The notes: generated by a model not told the origin, from the letters alone. DNA of 64,000 nt from Arthrobacter sp. UNC362MFTsu5.1 (GCF_000685965.1 NZ_JMLE01000003.1:62001-126000), one strand, 5' to 3'. Counted from the stretch's first letter, positions 17,301 through 25,970 are shown. Program-made: numbers and translations.

Positions 17301-17985
17301 GCGGTACTGGCTGGACCGCATCCTCGGCGAGGGAATGCTGGACGCGTCCGTCGCGTACGGCTACTTCCCGGTGGTCTCCGAGGGGGAACAGGTGGTGGTG
17401 CTCCACCACGGTACGGATTCCGACGGCGTTCTCGGCACCGCGGGCCTGCTCGCCCCCGACGGCGGCTCAGGCGGCCCGATCGGCACCGAGCGGCTGCGTT
17501 TCGACTTCCCGCGCCAGCGCCGCGACCGGCACCTGTGCCTGGCCGACTTTGTGCGCTCGCGCGAATCCGGGCAGGTGGATGTCCTGCCGGTGCAGCTGGT
17601 CACCGCCGGCTCGAAGATCGACGAGGTGACCGGCGAGCTGTTCAAGGGAAACCACTACCGCGACTACTACGAGCTCAACGGCCTGGTCATGCAGCTCACC
17701 GAGGCGCTCGCGGAGTTCTGGCATGCGCGCATCCGCTCCGAGCTGGGCTTCGCTTCCGAGGAGCCGAAGGACAAGGCCGGCCTGTTCAAGCTCGACTACC
17801 GCGGTGCCCGGTTCTCGCTCGGCTACCCCGCGTGCCCGGATATGGAGGACCGCCGCAAGGTCACCGAGCTCCTGAAACCCGAACGGATGGGCGTGGTGCT
17901 CAGCGATGAGCTGATGCTGCACCCCGAGCAGTCCACCGACGCGTTCGTGTTCCACCACCCGGAGGCGAAGTACTTCAAGGTGTGA
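14335..17985 (+). CDS. metH: Cobalamin-dependent methionine synthase
   Basis: A 1216-residue full-length MetH, which transfers a methyl group from methyltetrahydrofolate to homocysteine through bound methylcobalamin. Domains in order: homocysteine-binding barrel with zinc ligands Cys240 (GLNC) and Cys306/Cys307 (GGCCGT); pterin domain from about 362 (AIGERTNANGSKAF); helical cap from about 680; B12 domain with the axial-ligand motif DVHDIG near 768; and the C-terminal AdoMet reactivation domain. Length matches the family. It needs B12, which makes the possible cobalamin importer at 26.9 kb relevant. A short copy of its 3' coding sequence lies at 18244. Confidence 0.97.
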   Translation: MPRFALDIESVPRPARAQALLDAVNHRVVIADGAMGTMLQGRDLSLEDDFLGLEGCNEILNHTRPDVLADIHDAYFATGIDAVETNTFGANWSNLSDYGIDDRIEELARKGAEIARDRAEAAEKTDGRMRWVLGSMGPGTKLPSLGHTSYDYLKQTFALQAEGLIDGGADAFLIETSQDLLQTKAAVNGCKQAIVTRGVRLPIFVEVTVETTGTMLMGSEIGAALTALEPLGVDAIGLNCATGPDEMSEHLRHLSKQSSVAIACMPNAGLPVLGPNGAHYPLSPTELATAHEQFVREFGLGLVGGCCGTTPEHMAAVVERLAPLRESAAVTSGGRGADGSRLPTEREAGIASLYHHVNFDQESAYLAIGERTNANGSKAFRQAMLDERWDDCVDIAREQVRVGAHLLDVCIDYVGRDGVADIKEVVSRFASASTLPLVIDSTEPPVLRAGLELIGGRPVVNSVNYEDGDGPDSRFARIMPLVKEHGTAVIALTIDEQGQARTTEGKVAIASRLVDALVGEWGMRVEDIIVDALTFPIATGQEETRRDGIETIEAIRQITAKYPGINTTLGVSNVSFGLNPAARMALNSVFLHEAVQAGLTSGIIDAAKIVPLASLPEEQRKVALDLVWDRREYDADGNVTYDPLNIMLDMFAGVDTAALKDQRAAELAALPTGERLQRRIIDGEGKGLEEDLDLARSEGMTPLGIINDQLLEGMKVVGERFGAGEMQLPFVLQSAEVMKNAVALLEPHMEKSDSSGKGTMVIATVRGDVHDIGKNLVDIILTNNGYKVVNIGIKQGIAEIMAAAEEHNADVIGMSGLLVKSTVVMKENLAELQSRGLAKKWPIILGGAALTRAYVEQDLAEQFEGTVRYAKDAFEGLSLMEPLVQVARGADPDAVGLPPLKKRIHKGGPKFTVTEPEAMPGRSDVVSDNHVPSPPFWGTRIVRGVSLHDYSTFLDERATFMGQWGLKPGRGEDGASYEELVEREGRPRLRYWLDRILGEGMLDASVAYGYFPVVSEGEQVVVLHHGTDSDGVLGTAGLLAPDGGSGGPIGTERLRFDFPRQRRDRHLCLADFVRSRESGQVDVLPVQLVTAGSKIDEVTGELFKGNHYRDYYELNGLVMQLTEALAEFWHARIRSELGFASEEPKDKAGLFKLDYRGARFSLGYPACPDMEDRRKVTELLKPERMGVVLSDELMLHPEQSTDAFVFHHPEAKYFKV

Positions 17986-18028
17986 GTTGGAGCCGGTTTC
18001 AGCAGGAACAAAGGCCTAAGCTTCCCCT

Positions 18029-18181
18029 ATGGGAATTATCATCACACTGCTTATCATCTGGCTTGTCCTGTCGATCCTCGGCTTCGTGGTGAAGGGCCTG
18101 CTGTGGCTGGCATTCATCGGCCTGATCCTGTTCGTGGCCACGGCCGTGTGGGGCTGGTTCAAGCGGAAGACTAACGCCTGA
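18029..18181 (+). CDS. Small hydrophobic membrane protein (50 aa)
   Basis: A 50-residue protein: MGIIITLLIIWLVLSILG, then FVVKGLLWLAFIGLILFVAT and a positively charged tail ending WFKRKTNA. Nearly the whole chain is one or two transmembrane helices with a positive-inside end. Start codon, stop and composition are coherent, and small hydrophobic proteins of this type are widespread in Arthrobacter-like genomes (from memory). No function is known. It follows metH by about 45 bp. Confidence 0.6.
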   Translation: MGIIITLLIIWLVLSILGFVVKGLLWLAFIGLILFVATAVWGWFKRKTNA

Positions 18182-18192
18182 TCTCTTCCAGA

Positions 18193-18240
18193 TCAGATAC
18201 GACGGCGGGTAGGTCCTTGGTGGCCTGCCCGCCGTTGTCG
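18193..18240. repeat. Imperfect hairpin related to the dispersed family
   Basis: TACGACGGCGGG pairs with CCCGCC and GTCGTA on the other arm, interrupted by a three-base bulge, with a loop of about 18 bases. It follows the small hydrophobic gene. The GACGGCGGG core is shared with the compact hairpins elsewhere, but the loop is longer. Confidence 0.5.
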
Positions 18241-18243
18241 TAG

Positions 18244-18294
18244 GACCGCCGCAAGGTCACCGAACTGCTGCGACCGGAACGCATGGACGTCATC
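18244..18294 (+). pseudogene. Fragment duplicated from the metH 3' end
   Basis: Seventeen codons reading DRRKVTELLRPERMDVI match the MetH segment DRRKVTELLKPERMGVV encoded at 17848-17898, with strong nucleotide similarity. The piece has no start and sits about 260 bp behind the metH stop. It is most simply the relic of a second metH copy or a local duplication. Confidence 0.7.
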
Positions 18295-18340
18295 CGCCCG
18301 GCGGAAACCCTGTTGGGACAGGAGTTATCGCCGGGCGGAT
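18292..18340. terminator. Long hairpin between metH region and MFS gene
   Basis: ATCCGCCCGGCG pairs perfectly with CGCCGGGCGGAT (12 bp), and the enclosed loop has its own CCTGT/ACAGG stem. It sits at the 3' side of the MFS gene, which reads on the minus strand, and behind metH on the plus strand, so it could stop both. Confidence 0.6.
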
Positions 18341-18371
18341 GGTGTCTGTGGTGCGGGGTGTCGGGGACCTG

Positions 18372-19736
18372 TCAGTCCGCGCGGACCGTGCTGGGATCGA
18401 CGTTCCGGGCGGCGAAGATCAGCAAGCCGGACGCCAGGATGGGGAGGACGCCCCACCAGAGGGTGGCGTTGATCCAGCCGGCTCCGGAAGCGAGGGCGGC
18501 GGTAATGAGCAGGCCGCCGATGATCGCCCCGACCTGGCCGGAGGCGTTGATGATGGAACTGCCCGTTGCCCGGGTGTGGACGGGGAAGCTTTCGCCGGTG
18601 AAGAACAGCAGGGCGGAGAAGGGCCCGATGAGGAAGAACAGCCCGGCGCTGTACAGCCCGATGATGAGCGGGAAGTTCCCGTTCGGGGCCTGGAGCATGG
18701 TGAAGAAGGAGACGGCGCACAGGATCCAGCCGATCCCGATCGCGTTGCGGCGCCCGATCCGGTCACCGAGCCAGCCGTGGAACAGGTAGCCGGCGAAGGC
18801 GGTGGCATTGGAGATAATGAGAATCAGCAGCGCGTTATCGAACTCGAGGTTCTTGCCGTCCGGTGCCGTGAGCAGCGACGTGCCGAGGATCGCGAATGCA
18901 AGCACGCCCAGCCAGTTCAGGAGGAAGGCACCGCCGATCGTCAGCGTGGACCGCAGCGATTCTCCGCGGAAGACCGAGACCAGCGGGCTGGCCTTCTCCG
19001 AGACATCAATCCCGTATTTCTCCCCGAGCTGCTGGGCCTCTTCCGTCCGGCCGTCCTTGATCATCTTGTCGATCTGGTGACGGTGGGCAAACTGGGGGCT
19101 TTCTTTGAGCCAGCGTCCGGCGAAGACGATGAAGACGGCGGGCAGGGCGGCCACGGCGAAGCAGAGCGCCCACCCGCCAACGGGGAACAGCAGGTAGACG
19201 GACCCGGCGGCCAGGACGGAGCCGACCGGCCAGCCGGACTGGACGAGTGAGAAGATGAGACCGCGGCGGCGTGCCTTGGCGGGATCGCTGTTGTGGGCGA
19301 ACATCTCGTTGAGGTATGCCGCGTTGATGGACTGTTCGGCGTAGCCGAGGCCGGCCAGTGAACGCACGAGGACCAGGAAGACGAGTCCAATGCCGGCAGC
19401 GAGGCCCACAACCCAGCCGACCGTGGCGGTCAGCAGGGAGGCGACGGCGGCACCGACGACGGCGATCAGGATGCCCTTGCGCCGGCCGATCCGGTCGACG
19501 ATCGGGCCTATCCCGAAGGCCACGAGCGCGGTCCCTGCCGTCACCCAGGTATTGATCCCCGTGGACTGGGCCGCGCTCCAGCCGAGGTCTGCGGCCAACA
19601 TCGGCAGGAGGTTGCCGAACAGGACAAAGTCGTAGACGGCGAAGGTCCAGGCGAAGAAGCAAATCCAAGTGGCCAGCCGGACGTCCTTGGGCGTGACATC
19701 AGACTCGACAAATTGAAGGGTTGGGGCAGTGGTCAT
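18372..19736 (-). CDS. MFS transporter
   Basis: A 454-residue major facilitator with twelve predicted membrane helices. The loop 2-3 signature is DRIGRRKGI near residue 85 and repeats as GDRIGRRNAIG in the second half. The cytoplasmic middle loop around HRHQIDKMIKDGRTEEAQQLGEKYG is typical of sugar or organic-acid porters. An AGGAACC site precedes the ATG. It lies downstream of the hydantoinase gene on the same strand but behind a strong terminator, so it likely has its own promoter. The neighbourhood suggests uptake of creatinine, hydantoin or a related compound; that is inference. Confidence 0.85.
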   Translation of the reverse strand: MTTAPTLQFVESDVTPKDVRLATWICFFAWTFAVYDFVLFGNLLPMLAADLGWSAAQSTGINTWVTAGTALVAFGIGPIVDRIGRRKGILIAVVGAAVASLLTATVGWVVGLAAGIGLVFLVLVRSLAGLGYAEQSINAAYLNEMFAHNSDPAKARRRGLIFSLVQSGWPVGSVLAAGSVYLLFPVGGWALCFAVAALPAVFIVFAGRWLKESPQFAHRHQIDKMIKDGRTEEAQQLGEKYGIDVSEKASPLVSVFRGESLRSTLTIGGAFLLNWLGVLAFAILGTSLLTAPDGKNLEFDNALLILIISNATAFAGYLFHGWLGDRIGRRNAIGIGWILCAVSFFTMLQAPNGNFPLIIGLYSAGLFFLIGPFSALLFFTGESFPVHTRATGSSIINASGQVGAIIGGLLITAALASGAGWINATLWWGVLPILASGLLIFAARNVDPSTVRAD

Positions 19737-19789
19737 AGCGGTTCCTAATTCACGGGGATAGGTGGGCGGTGTGATGAGTAGGGAACGAA

Positions 19790-19834
19790 GGGGCGGCCTG
19801 GAGCCAGCGTCGCTAGCTGGCTCCAGGCCGCCCC
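19790..19834 (-). terminator. Strong terminator hairpin behind the hydantoinase gene
   Basis: GGGGCGGCCTGGAGCCAGC pairs perfectly with its complement over 19 bp around a seven-base loop, placed 18 bp after the hydantoinase stop on the minus strand and before the MFS start. It separates the two genes transcriptionally. Confidence 0.75.
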
Positions 19835-19852
19835 CCTTGCTGCTGCTTTGGA

Positions 19853-22800
19853 TCAGATTGCGGAACTGAGCTCGGAGACGAATACCTCGCGGCGTTCGGC
19901 GGTGGACTTCAGATCGACAGTGAGCTGGCCGTTGACCTCCTTGAGGACCACGCCGTAGTCACGGGCGGCTGCCTCGGCGGTTGTGAAGCCGTCCAGGACG
20001 TCTTCGAGGACCTTCAGGGGGTCCCGCCGCTGGGGGTCACCGAAGCCGCCACCGCTGGGCACGGTGATCTGGAGGGAGTCGCCGGCCAGCAGCTGACGAC
20101 CGGTGACTTTGGACGGCCAGGACTCCTCGCCCTCCCGGCCGGGGTTTTTCACGAGCGAGCCGTTGAGGCCCTCGTGGCCGCCGAACGCGCCCCACGGTAC
20201 GTCCGACTCGTGGCGTTCACCCTCGCAGGTGATCGCGGTGTCCGTCAGGAAGGTGTTCTCCCGGACGATGCCGATGCCGCCGCGGAACTCGCCGGCCGCC
20301 GCCGGCTCGGAGCGCAGTTCGTAGCGGTCGGTGCGCATCGGGAACCGCCACTCGAGCTCCTCGATCGGGTTGTTGCGGGTGTTGGCGATGAGGTTGTCCA
20401 CGGAGTCCGGCCCGTCGCTGGTTGCGCGGGCGCCGTACGAGCCCTCGTTGACCTCGAGGTAGACCCAGTACTCGCCCTGTTTCTCGTCCCATCCGGAGTA
20501 GGAGATGAAGTGGATGTGGGCGGAGTTGCCGGCGGTGACGCGGTCGGGGATGACAGGGGCCAGGGCCCGCAAAGCCAAATCGACGGCACGTTGTACTTGG
20601 GAGAACCGGGAGAAGGTTGCGGCCGGGTACGTCGGGTTGAAGATGGTGCCTTCCGGGGCGATCACCTTCAGGGGCTTGAGCATGCCCTCGTTCTGGGGCA
20701 CGAACACCGGGAAGGCGACCTCATCCAGGAACATCATGCGGGTGATGAACGTGAATGCCGAGACTGTGGTGCCCTCGAAGGCGCAGTTGTAGGCGGTCGG
20801 CACCTGTTCGGAAGAGCCGGTGAGGTCGTAGGTAATCTCGTCACCCTCGACGATCACCTTCACGACGATCGGCAGCTTCTTGCCATAGTTGCGGCCGTCG
20901 TCGTCCAGGTAGCCGACCTCGGTCTCGTAGACGCCGTCCGGGATCTTGGCGATTTCCTGGCGCAGCATTCGCTCCGAGTAGTCGATCCAGCTCTGGCCGG
21001 CCTCGCGGACCGCGCCGAAGCCGTAGCGCTCAATGAGGGCGATGTAGCGGGACTTGGCCAGCTCGCAGGCGGCGATCATCGCCTGGAAGTCGCCCTCGTT
21101 GGAGGTGGGTGTCCGGGTGTTGTTGAGAATGTGCCGGATCAGCGATTCCTGGCGGACGCCCTTCTCGGCAATCTTCACCGCCCGGAAGATGGTGCCTTCG
21201 GACTGGATGTCCTGAATGTCCACCATCAGTCCGGAGTACGCGCCGCCGTTATCGATCAGCTGGCCCGAGGCTCCGGCGAAGCCGACGAGTTCCCCGTCGT
21301 GGAAGATCGGTTCGATGATCGCCACGTCAGGGGAGTGCGTGGCCCCCAAGTAAGGATCGTTGTGCAGGATGACGTCACCGTCGTGGATGTCGTCGCCCAG
21401 GACCGAGATCACGCCCTTGACGATCTTGGGCATGGAGCCCATGAACATGGGCGTGGAGTCGGACTCGGCCAGCACGTTGCCGTCCCTGTCGAAAAGCCCT
21501 GCACCGAGGTCCTCGGACTCGCGGATGATCGAGGAATAGGCCATTCGGAACAGCACCGAGGCCATTTCCTTGGCCGCCGAGTTCAGAGCGCCCCCGATCA
21601 CGCGCATCAGGATCGGCGTGGCCAGTTTCTCGGCACTCTGGGTCGCGGCCGGGCAGTCGATGACGAGGTTGCCGGCTGCGTCCACCGCTCCGGAGAATCC
21701 CGGAGGAATAACGGTGGTGGAGTCGTACTGTTCGATGATGGCGGGACCGGTGAAGGTAATTCCCACGCCCATCCTGTCGCGGTCGTAGAACCTGGTGTCC
21801 AGGGTCACCGGCTTGCCGTCCTGTTCGAAGGTCACCGGACGGGTTTCCACCAGGGCGTCTTTGAGGGAACCGGACTTGATCGCCTCCGGCGTGGGCAGGT
21901 CATCCATCACGGCGCTGGCCTCCACACGGATGTTGATGACCTCCACGGTGCCGTTCTTGAAACGGTGACCGTACTCCTCAAAGTGGGCATCGTGGAAGGC
22001 TGCCTCGGCCTTTTCCAGCCAGGCTTCGTTGACTGGTCCTGCGGGGGCGGCGAAGCGGATCTCGTACCCCTGGCCCTCGTAGCGCGCGTCCGCGAGCCAT
22101 TCAAGCTTGCGGCGTTCGGCCGGCACGTCCTCGGCATCCAGCTGGGCATTGGCCTCGCGTTCCAACTGCTCGAAGGAGGCCTGGATGGCGGCGGGGTTGG
22201 CGTGGGCGAACGTGAACCGGCTGGTGGCGACGAACTCGTACTTCTCGTCGGTAGCCAACAGGCCGGTGGCAGCCATGATGCCGGGGTGGGCGGGGATCAG
22301 CACCTTCGGGACCTCCAGCTCCGCGGCGATCTCGCAGGCGAACAGTGCGCCGGCACCGCCGGCAGCGACGAGGGTGAAGTCGCGCGGGTCGTAGCCCCGG
22401 CGCACGGAGTTCTGCTCGATCGCCTGGGTCATGCCGAACTTCTGGATCTGCAGCGCGCCGAGGGCCGCCTGGTCCACCGACATGTTGAGCTTTTCTGCCA
22501 GACCTTCCATGGCCTTTCGGGCGCCATCAAGGTCCATATCCATACCTGAGCCTGCCAGAACGCGGTCAGGACGCATGCGGCCCAGCAGCACCTGGGCGTC
22601 GGTCGATGTGGGCTCCGACCCGCCGCGGCCGTAGCAGACCGGGCCCGGGACGGCGCCTGCAGATTGCGGACCCACGCGGAAGACACCGCCAGCGTCGACG
22701 TAGGCGATGGAACCGCCGCCGGCACCAATGGTGTCGATGTCCACCATGGGGACCATGGCCTGGTGATCGCCGATCTTGGTGTCCAGCAGGTGACGCATGC

Positions 22801-23719
22801 GCAGTTCACCCTTATAAGCCACACCGATGTCCGCCGACGTACCGCCGATGTCCAGGGTGACAACGTTCTCGAAGCCGGACTGGCGGCCGGCCCACATGCC
22901 GCCGATCAGGCCGCCGACCGGTCCGGACATCATCAGCGTCACCGGGCGCTTGGCGGCCTCCTTGATCGGAACCATACCGCCGGAGGACTGCATCAGCAGG
23001 ATCTCCCGCTTGTAGCCCAATCCTTCGGCCTGCTCCTGCAAGCGGTGCAGGTAACGCGAGACCCGCGGCCCGACATAGGCATTGAGCGCCGTGGTGGAGA
23101 ACCGCTCATACTCCCGGTAAAGGGGCACGATCTCGCTGGACAGGGACAGGTAAGCCTCGGGGAACTCCTCCGCGACGATTTCCCCGATCCGCTGCTCGTG
23201 GGCGGAATTCAGGTACGAGTGCAGCAGGCAAACGGCGATGGCCTCGACTCCGGCAGCCTTCAGCTCGCGCACGCGCTCACGAACCTCATCTTCGTCCAGG
23301 GGAACCAGGACGTCGCCGTTGGGTGCCGTGATGCGCTCCTTGACCGTGAGCCGATGACGGCGCTTGATCAGGGGCTTGGTCTGCCACGGCAGTTCCTGCT
23401 GGAGGGAAAAGTTGTACGGCTTCTTGTGCCGGGCGATGTGCAGGATGTCACGGAAACCCTCGGTAGTGATCATCCCGACCTCCGCACCGGTATGCGTCAG
23501 CGCGGTGTTCGTCGCCACCGTGGTCCCGTGCACCAGCTGGTCAATCTCCGCAAGCGAGACACCGGCCTTCTCGCAGAGCTTCTTGATGCCGGAGATAACG
23601 GCTTCGGACGGATCGTGCGGGGTGGACGGGACCTTCTCCACAACGGCAATGCGCTGGGCGTCGTCTGAAAAATACAAGTCGGTGAAGGTGCCGCCGACGT
23701 CTACTCCGATGCGCTTCAT
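19853..23719 (-). CDS. Fused hydantoinase A/B (ATP-dependent N-methylhydantoinase/oxoprolinase family)
   Basis: A 1288-residue protein joining a HyuA-type half (about 1-690) and a HyuB-type half (about 690-1260), as in 5-oxoprolinases. HyuA shows the sugar-kinase-like ATP motif GVDVGGTFTDLYF at the N-terminus and VTLDIGGTSADIGV in the middle. HyuB starts around LMRVIGGALNSAAKEM and has LHNDPYLGATHSPDV. The enzyme would open N-methylhydantoin with ATP to N-carbamoylsarcosine, which fits the divergent amidase at 24177. Usually HyuA and HyuB are separate chains, so the fusion is notable, though oxoprolinases are fused too. Start has AAAGGA seven bases upstream. Confidence 0.88.
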   Translation of the reverse strand: MKRIGVDVGGTFTDLYFSDDAQRIAVVEKVPSTPHDPSEAVISGIKKLCEKAGVSLAEIDQLVHGTTVATNTALTHTGAEVGMITTEGFRDILHIARHKKPYNFSLQQELPWQTKPLIKRRHRLTVKERITAPNGDVLVPLDEDEVRERVRELKAAGVEAIAVCLLHSYLNSAHEQRIGEIVAEEFPEAYLSLSSEIVPLYREYERFSTTALNAYVGPRVSRYLHRLQEQAEGLGYKREILLMQSSGGMVPIKEAAKRPVTLMMSGPVGGLIGGMWAGRQSGFENVVTLDIGGTSADIGVAYKGELRMRHLLDTKIGDHQAMVPMVDIDTIGAGGGSIAYVDAGGVFRVGPQSAGAVPGPVCYGRGGSEPTSTDAQVLLGRMRPDRVLAGSGMDMDLDGARKAMEGLAEKLNMSVDQAALGALQIQKFGMTQAIEQNSVRRGYDPRDFTLVAAGGAGALFACEIAAELEVPKVLIPAHPGIMAATGLLATDEKYEFVATSRFTFAHANPAAIQASFEQLEREANAQLDAEDVPAERRKLEWLADARYEGQGYEIRFAAPAGPVNEAWLEKAEAAFHDAHFEEYGHRFKNGTVEVINIRVEASAVMDDLPTPEAIKSGSLKDALVETRPVTFEQDGKPVTLDTRFYDRDRMGVGITFTGPAIIEQYDSTTVIPPGFSGAVDAAGNLVIDCPAATQSAEKLATPILMRVIGGALNSAAKEMASVLFRMAYSSIIRESEDLGAGLFDRDGNVLAESDSTPMFMGSMPKIVKGVISVLGDDIHDGDVILHNDPYLGATHSPDVAIIEPIFHDGELVGFAGASGQLIDNGGAYSGLMVDIQDIQSEGTIFRAVKIAEKGVRQESLIRHILNNTRTPTSNEGDFQAMIAACELAKSRYIALIERYGFGAVREAGQSWIDYSERMLRQEIAKIPDGVYETEVGYLDDDGRNYGKKLPIVVKVIVEGDEITYDLTGSSEQVPTAYNCAFEGTTVSAFTFITRMMFLDEVAFPVFVPQNEGMLKPLKVIAPEGTIFNPTYPAATFSRFSQVQRAVDLALRALAPVIPDRVTAGNSAHIHFISYSGWDEKQGEYWVYLEVNEGSYGARATSDGPDSVDNLIANTRNNPIEELEWRFPMRTDRYELRSEPAAAGEFRGGIGIVRENTFLTDTAITCEGERHESDVPWGAFGGHEGLNGSLVKNPGREGEESWPSKVTGRQLLAGDSLQITVPSGGGFGDPQRRDPLKVLEDVLDGFTTAEAAARDYGVVLKEVNGQLTVDLKSTAERREVFVSELSSAI

Positions 23720-24176
23720 GCTGGGGTCCTTTCGGAAGTGAGGCTCAGGACTGCGTTGAAGGGAAGCCTGGGGCGGGCCTTTCGGCCATTGGCAACCCTC
23801 GTTCGGAGTCCGCTGGGTTAGACCGCAAATTTATGTGCCATAGGTCACAAGTTGCTTAGTAAGCAATGTAGTTCCCGTGGAAGCAACAAGCAATGGTTGA
23901 TGGTTCTTTTTTTCAGGCGGCCCCCTCCGCTTGCGGGCCGTATGCCGGGAGTGGTAAAAGGTCGACCCCCACTCGCCTTTGGATAGATCGCCTTGCTCCG
24001 AGTTCATGCTTTTGGAAGGCGCCGGCCCCTGGATCCCATGGGGGCGCGGGGCCTGGAAGCGAATTCCGGCAAATCTCAGAAGGGGGTTGTGCGTTGCGCA
24101 AACAGCAACTACTGTGATGACACAGCAACAAAATGTGGACAGGGAAAGCCCGGTCCCCGAGAGAGTGGAGACAGCC
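23720..24176. promoter_or_regulatory. Divergent control region of hydantoinase and amidase genes
   Basis: This 457-bp region separates two divergent catabolic genes. It contains a perfect palindrome TTGCTTA-G-TAAGCAA (23852-23866), two further half-sites AAGCAA at 23881 and 23888, and TTGCGCAA at 24094-24101. These are suitable binding sites for the IclR regulators encoded at 25158 and 26789. The assignment is inference; no reliable -10/-35 boxes were identified. Confidence 0.55.
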
Positions 24177-24950
24177 ATGACAACAGAGACGTTCAACGAC
24201 ATCGAAGCCCGCCTGGCAGCAGTGCTGGAGGAGGCGTTCGAAGCAGGCACGGATATCTACAACGAGCGAGGCTTCAAGCGTCGGATCGGCTACGGCAACC
24301 GCCCCGCTGTCATCCACATCGACCTCGCGAACGCTTGGACCCGTCCGGGCCACCCGTTCAGCTGCCCGGGCATGGAGACGATCATCCCGAACGTCCAGCG
24401 GATCAACGAGGCCGCGCGCGCCAAAGGTGTCCCGGTCTTCTACACGACGAACGTGTACCGCAACCGCGACGCCACCTCCGGGACGAACGACATGGGCCTG
24501 TGGTACTCGAAGATTCCCACGGAGACCCTTCCGGCGGGTTCCTACTGGGCGCAGATCGACGACCGCATTGCTCCCGCGGAAGGCGAGGTCGTAATCGAGA
24601 AGAATCGCGCCTCGGCGTTCCCGGGGACGAACCTCGAGCTCTTCCTGACCTCCAACCGCATCGACACCCTGATCGTGACCGGTGCGACCGCGGCCGGGTG
24701 CGTGCGCCACACCGTCGAGGACGCGATCGCGAAGGGCTTCCGCCCGATCATCCCCAGGGAGACCATCGGCGACCGCGTCCCGGGCGTCGTGCAGTGGAAC
24801 CTCTACGACATCGACAACAAGTTCGGTGACGTGGAGTCCACGGATTCGGTGGTGGATTACCTGAACCGCCTCCCGCAGTTCGAGGACACGGTCCCGAAGA
24901 CCCTCTCGGATCCCCAGCCCGAGGTGGCGTGCCCTGCGGATCCGGCCTAA
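24177..24950 (+). CDS. N-carbamoylsarcosine amidase (isochorismatase-like hydrolase)
   Basis: A 257-residue cysteine hydrolase that splits N-carbamoylsarcosine into sarcosine, CO2 and ammonia. From memory its sequence follows the crystallised Arthrobacter enzyme almost residue for residue, for example RRIGYGNRPAVIHIDLANAW, PGHPFSCPGMETIIPNVQ and the catalytic loop ATAAGCVRHTVEDA with the nucleophile Cys near 177. The triad Asp lies in HIDLANAW and the Lys in VIEKNRASAF. A GGAG site stands six bases before the ATG at 24177; an upstream ATG at 24118 is less likely. It completes the pathway with the hydantoinase. Confidence 0.93.
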   Translation: MTTETFNDIEARLAAVLEEAFEAGTDIYNERGFKRRIGYGNRPAVIHIDLANAWTRPGHPFSCPGMETIIPNVQRINEAARAKGVPVFYTTNVYRNRDATSGTNDMGLWYSKIPTETLPAGSYWAQIDDRIAPAEGEVVIEKNRASAFPGTNLELFLTSNRIDTLIVTGATAAGCVRHTVEDAIAKGFRPIIPRETIGDRVPGVVQWNLYDIDNKFGDVESTDSVVDYLNRLPQFEDTVPKTLSDPQPEVACPADPA

Positions 24951-24997
24951 GCCGCACCGCACTCTCGGAGCCCCGCGGTCCGGCATCCCCGGGCCGA

Positions 24998-25043
24998 CCC
25001 GACGACAGCCGGTACCCCTCAACGGGTGCCGGCCGTCGTCGGG
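24998..25043. terminator. Terminator hairpin after the amidase gene
   Basis: A 20-bp stem with two mismatched positions, CCCGACGACAGCCGG on one arm and CCGGCCGTCGTCGGG on the other, with a six-base loop. It follows the amidase stop by 47 bp and precedes the IclR gene. The outer CGACGAC/GTCGTCG part echoes the dispersed hairpin family. Confidence 0.7.
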
Positions 25044-25157
25044 CTCGCTGCCGCGTGCCGGGAGTGGTGTGACCGGTCCTCCGACATTAGGTTGAATGGG
25101 CACACCGTACGATGGCTGCTACGGTGACTGGACTTAGCGCCTGGAGAGGGAGAACTC

Positions 25158-25970
25158 ATGCTGGACCCACAAACCACCACTGACAAACCGCAAGGGGCGG
25201 CAGCATCGCTGCTCAACGGTCTGACGGTCCTCGAAGCCTTCTCCGTCGCCAAGCGATCCCTCCTGGGCGTCACGGAGATCTCCGAACTCGTCGGCCTGCA
25301 CAAGAGCACCGTCTCCCGGATGCTCACCGGCCTGGACGAAGCCGGCTACGTGCAGCGCGACGAAGACACCGGGCGATACCGCCTGGGCCTCGGGATGATC
25401 GGCTTGGCAGGGCCGCTGCTGGCCGAACTCGGCGTCCGCCGTACCGCCCTGCCCCACCTCGAAGAACTCACCGAAGCCACCGGCGAGACGGCCGCGATCG
25501 CCGTCTGGAACGGCACCAACGCGATCGTTGTGGAACAGACGGCCTCCCCCCATCAGGTCAAACACAGCGCGGCGATCGGCACGCGCTACAACAAGTTCGC
25601 CAGCTCCTCAGTCCGCGTGTTTCTCGCCGACCTGCCGCGCGAGGAGACCGACCGTCTGCTGGCCGGCCGGATGGTGCTGCGAGAGGACTACCGCGGTCTC
25701 GAGGACCCGGTCTACGAACAGCTGGCCGCCGTGCGGGACCAGGGGTACGCCGTCAACGACGGCGAGACCACTTACGAGGAATACGGCGTGTCCGCCCCCG
25801 TGCGGGACTATCGGGGCGAAGTCGTCGGCTGCATCACAGCCAGCGCGCCCCGGTCCCGGGTTCAGCACCTGAAGAGTCAGTCGAGCCTGCGCGAAGCCGT
25901 GCTACAGGCCGCTGAGCGCGTTTCGACTCGGCTGGGCAGCCTCCCGGGGGAAACAAATCCAGTGCGCTGA
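25158..25970 (+). CDS. IclR family regulator (copy 1)
   Basis: A 270-residue regulator with an N-terminal winged helix (GAAASLLNGLTVLEAFS, LLGVTEISELVGLHKSTVSRML, AGYVQRDEDTGRYRLGLG) and a C-terminal GAF-like effector domain ending around YGVSAPVRDYRGEVVGCITASAPRSR. A GAGAGGGAGA ribosome site precedes the ATG. It is convergent with a paralogue at 25986 that shares most of its sequence pattern. Both probably control the hydantoinase/amidase genes in response to a pathway compound. Confidence 0.88.
   Translation: MLDPQTTTDKPQGAAASLLNGLTVLEAFSVAKRSLLGVTEISELVGLHKSTVSRMLTGLDEAGYVQRDEDTGRYRLGLGMIGLAGPLLAELGVRRTALPHLEELTEATGETAAIAVWNGTNAIVVEQTASPHQVKHSAAIGTRYNKFASSSVRVFLADLPREETDRLLAGRMVLREDYRGLEDPVYEQLAAVRDQGYAVNDGETTYEEYGVSAPVRDYRGEVVGCITASAPRSRVQHLKSQSSLREAVLQAAERVSTRLGSLPGETNPVR

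Noticed and set aside
15181..17409. 742-codon open frame on the minus strand
   Set aside because: Antisense to metH, which is supported by all its catalytic motifs; the mirror frame has no recognisable domain.
20174..22549. 791-codon open frame on the plus strand
   Set aside because: Antisense to the fused hydantoinase and without motifs.
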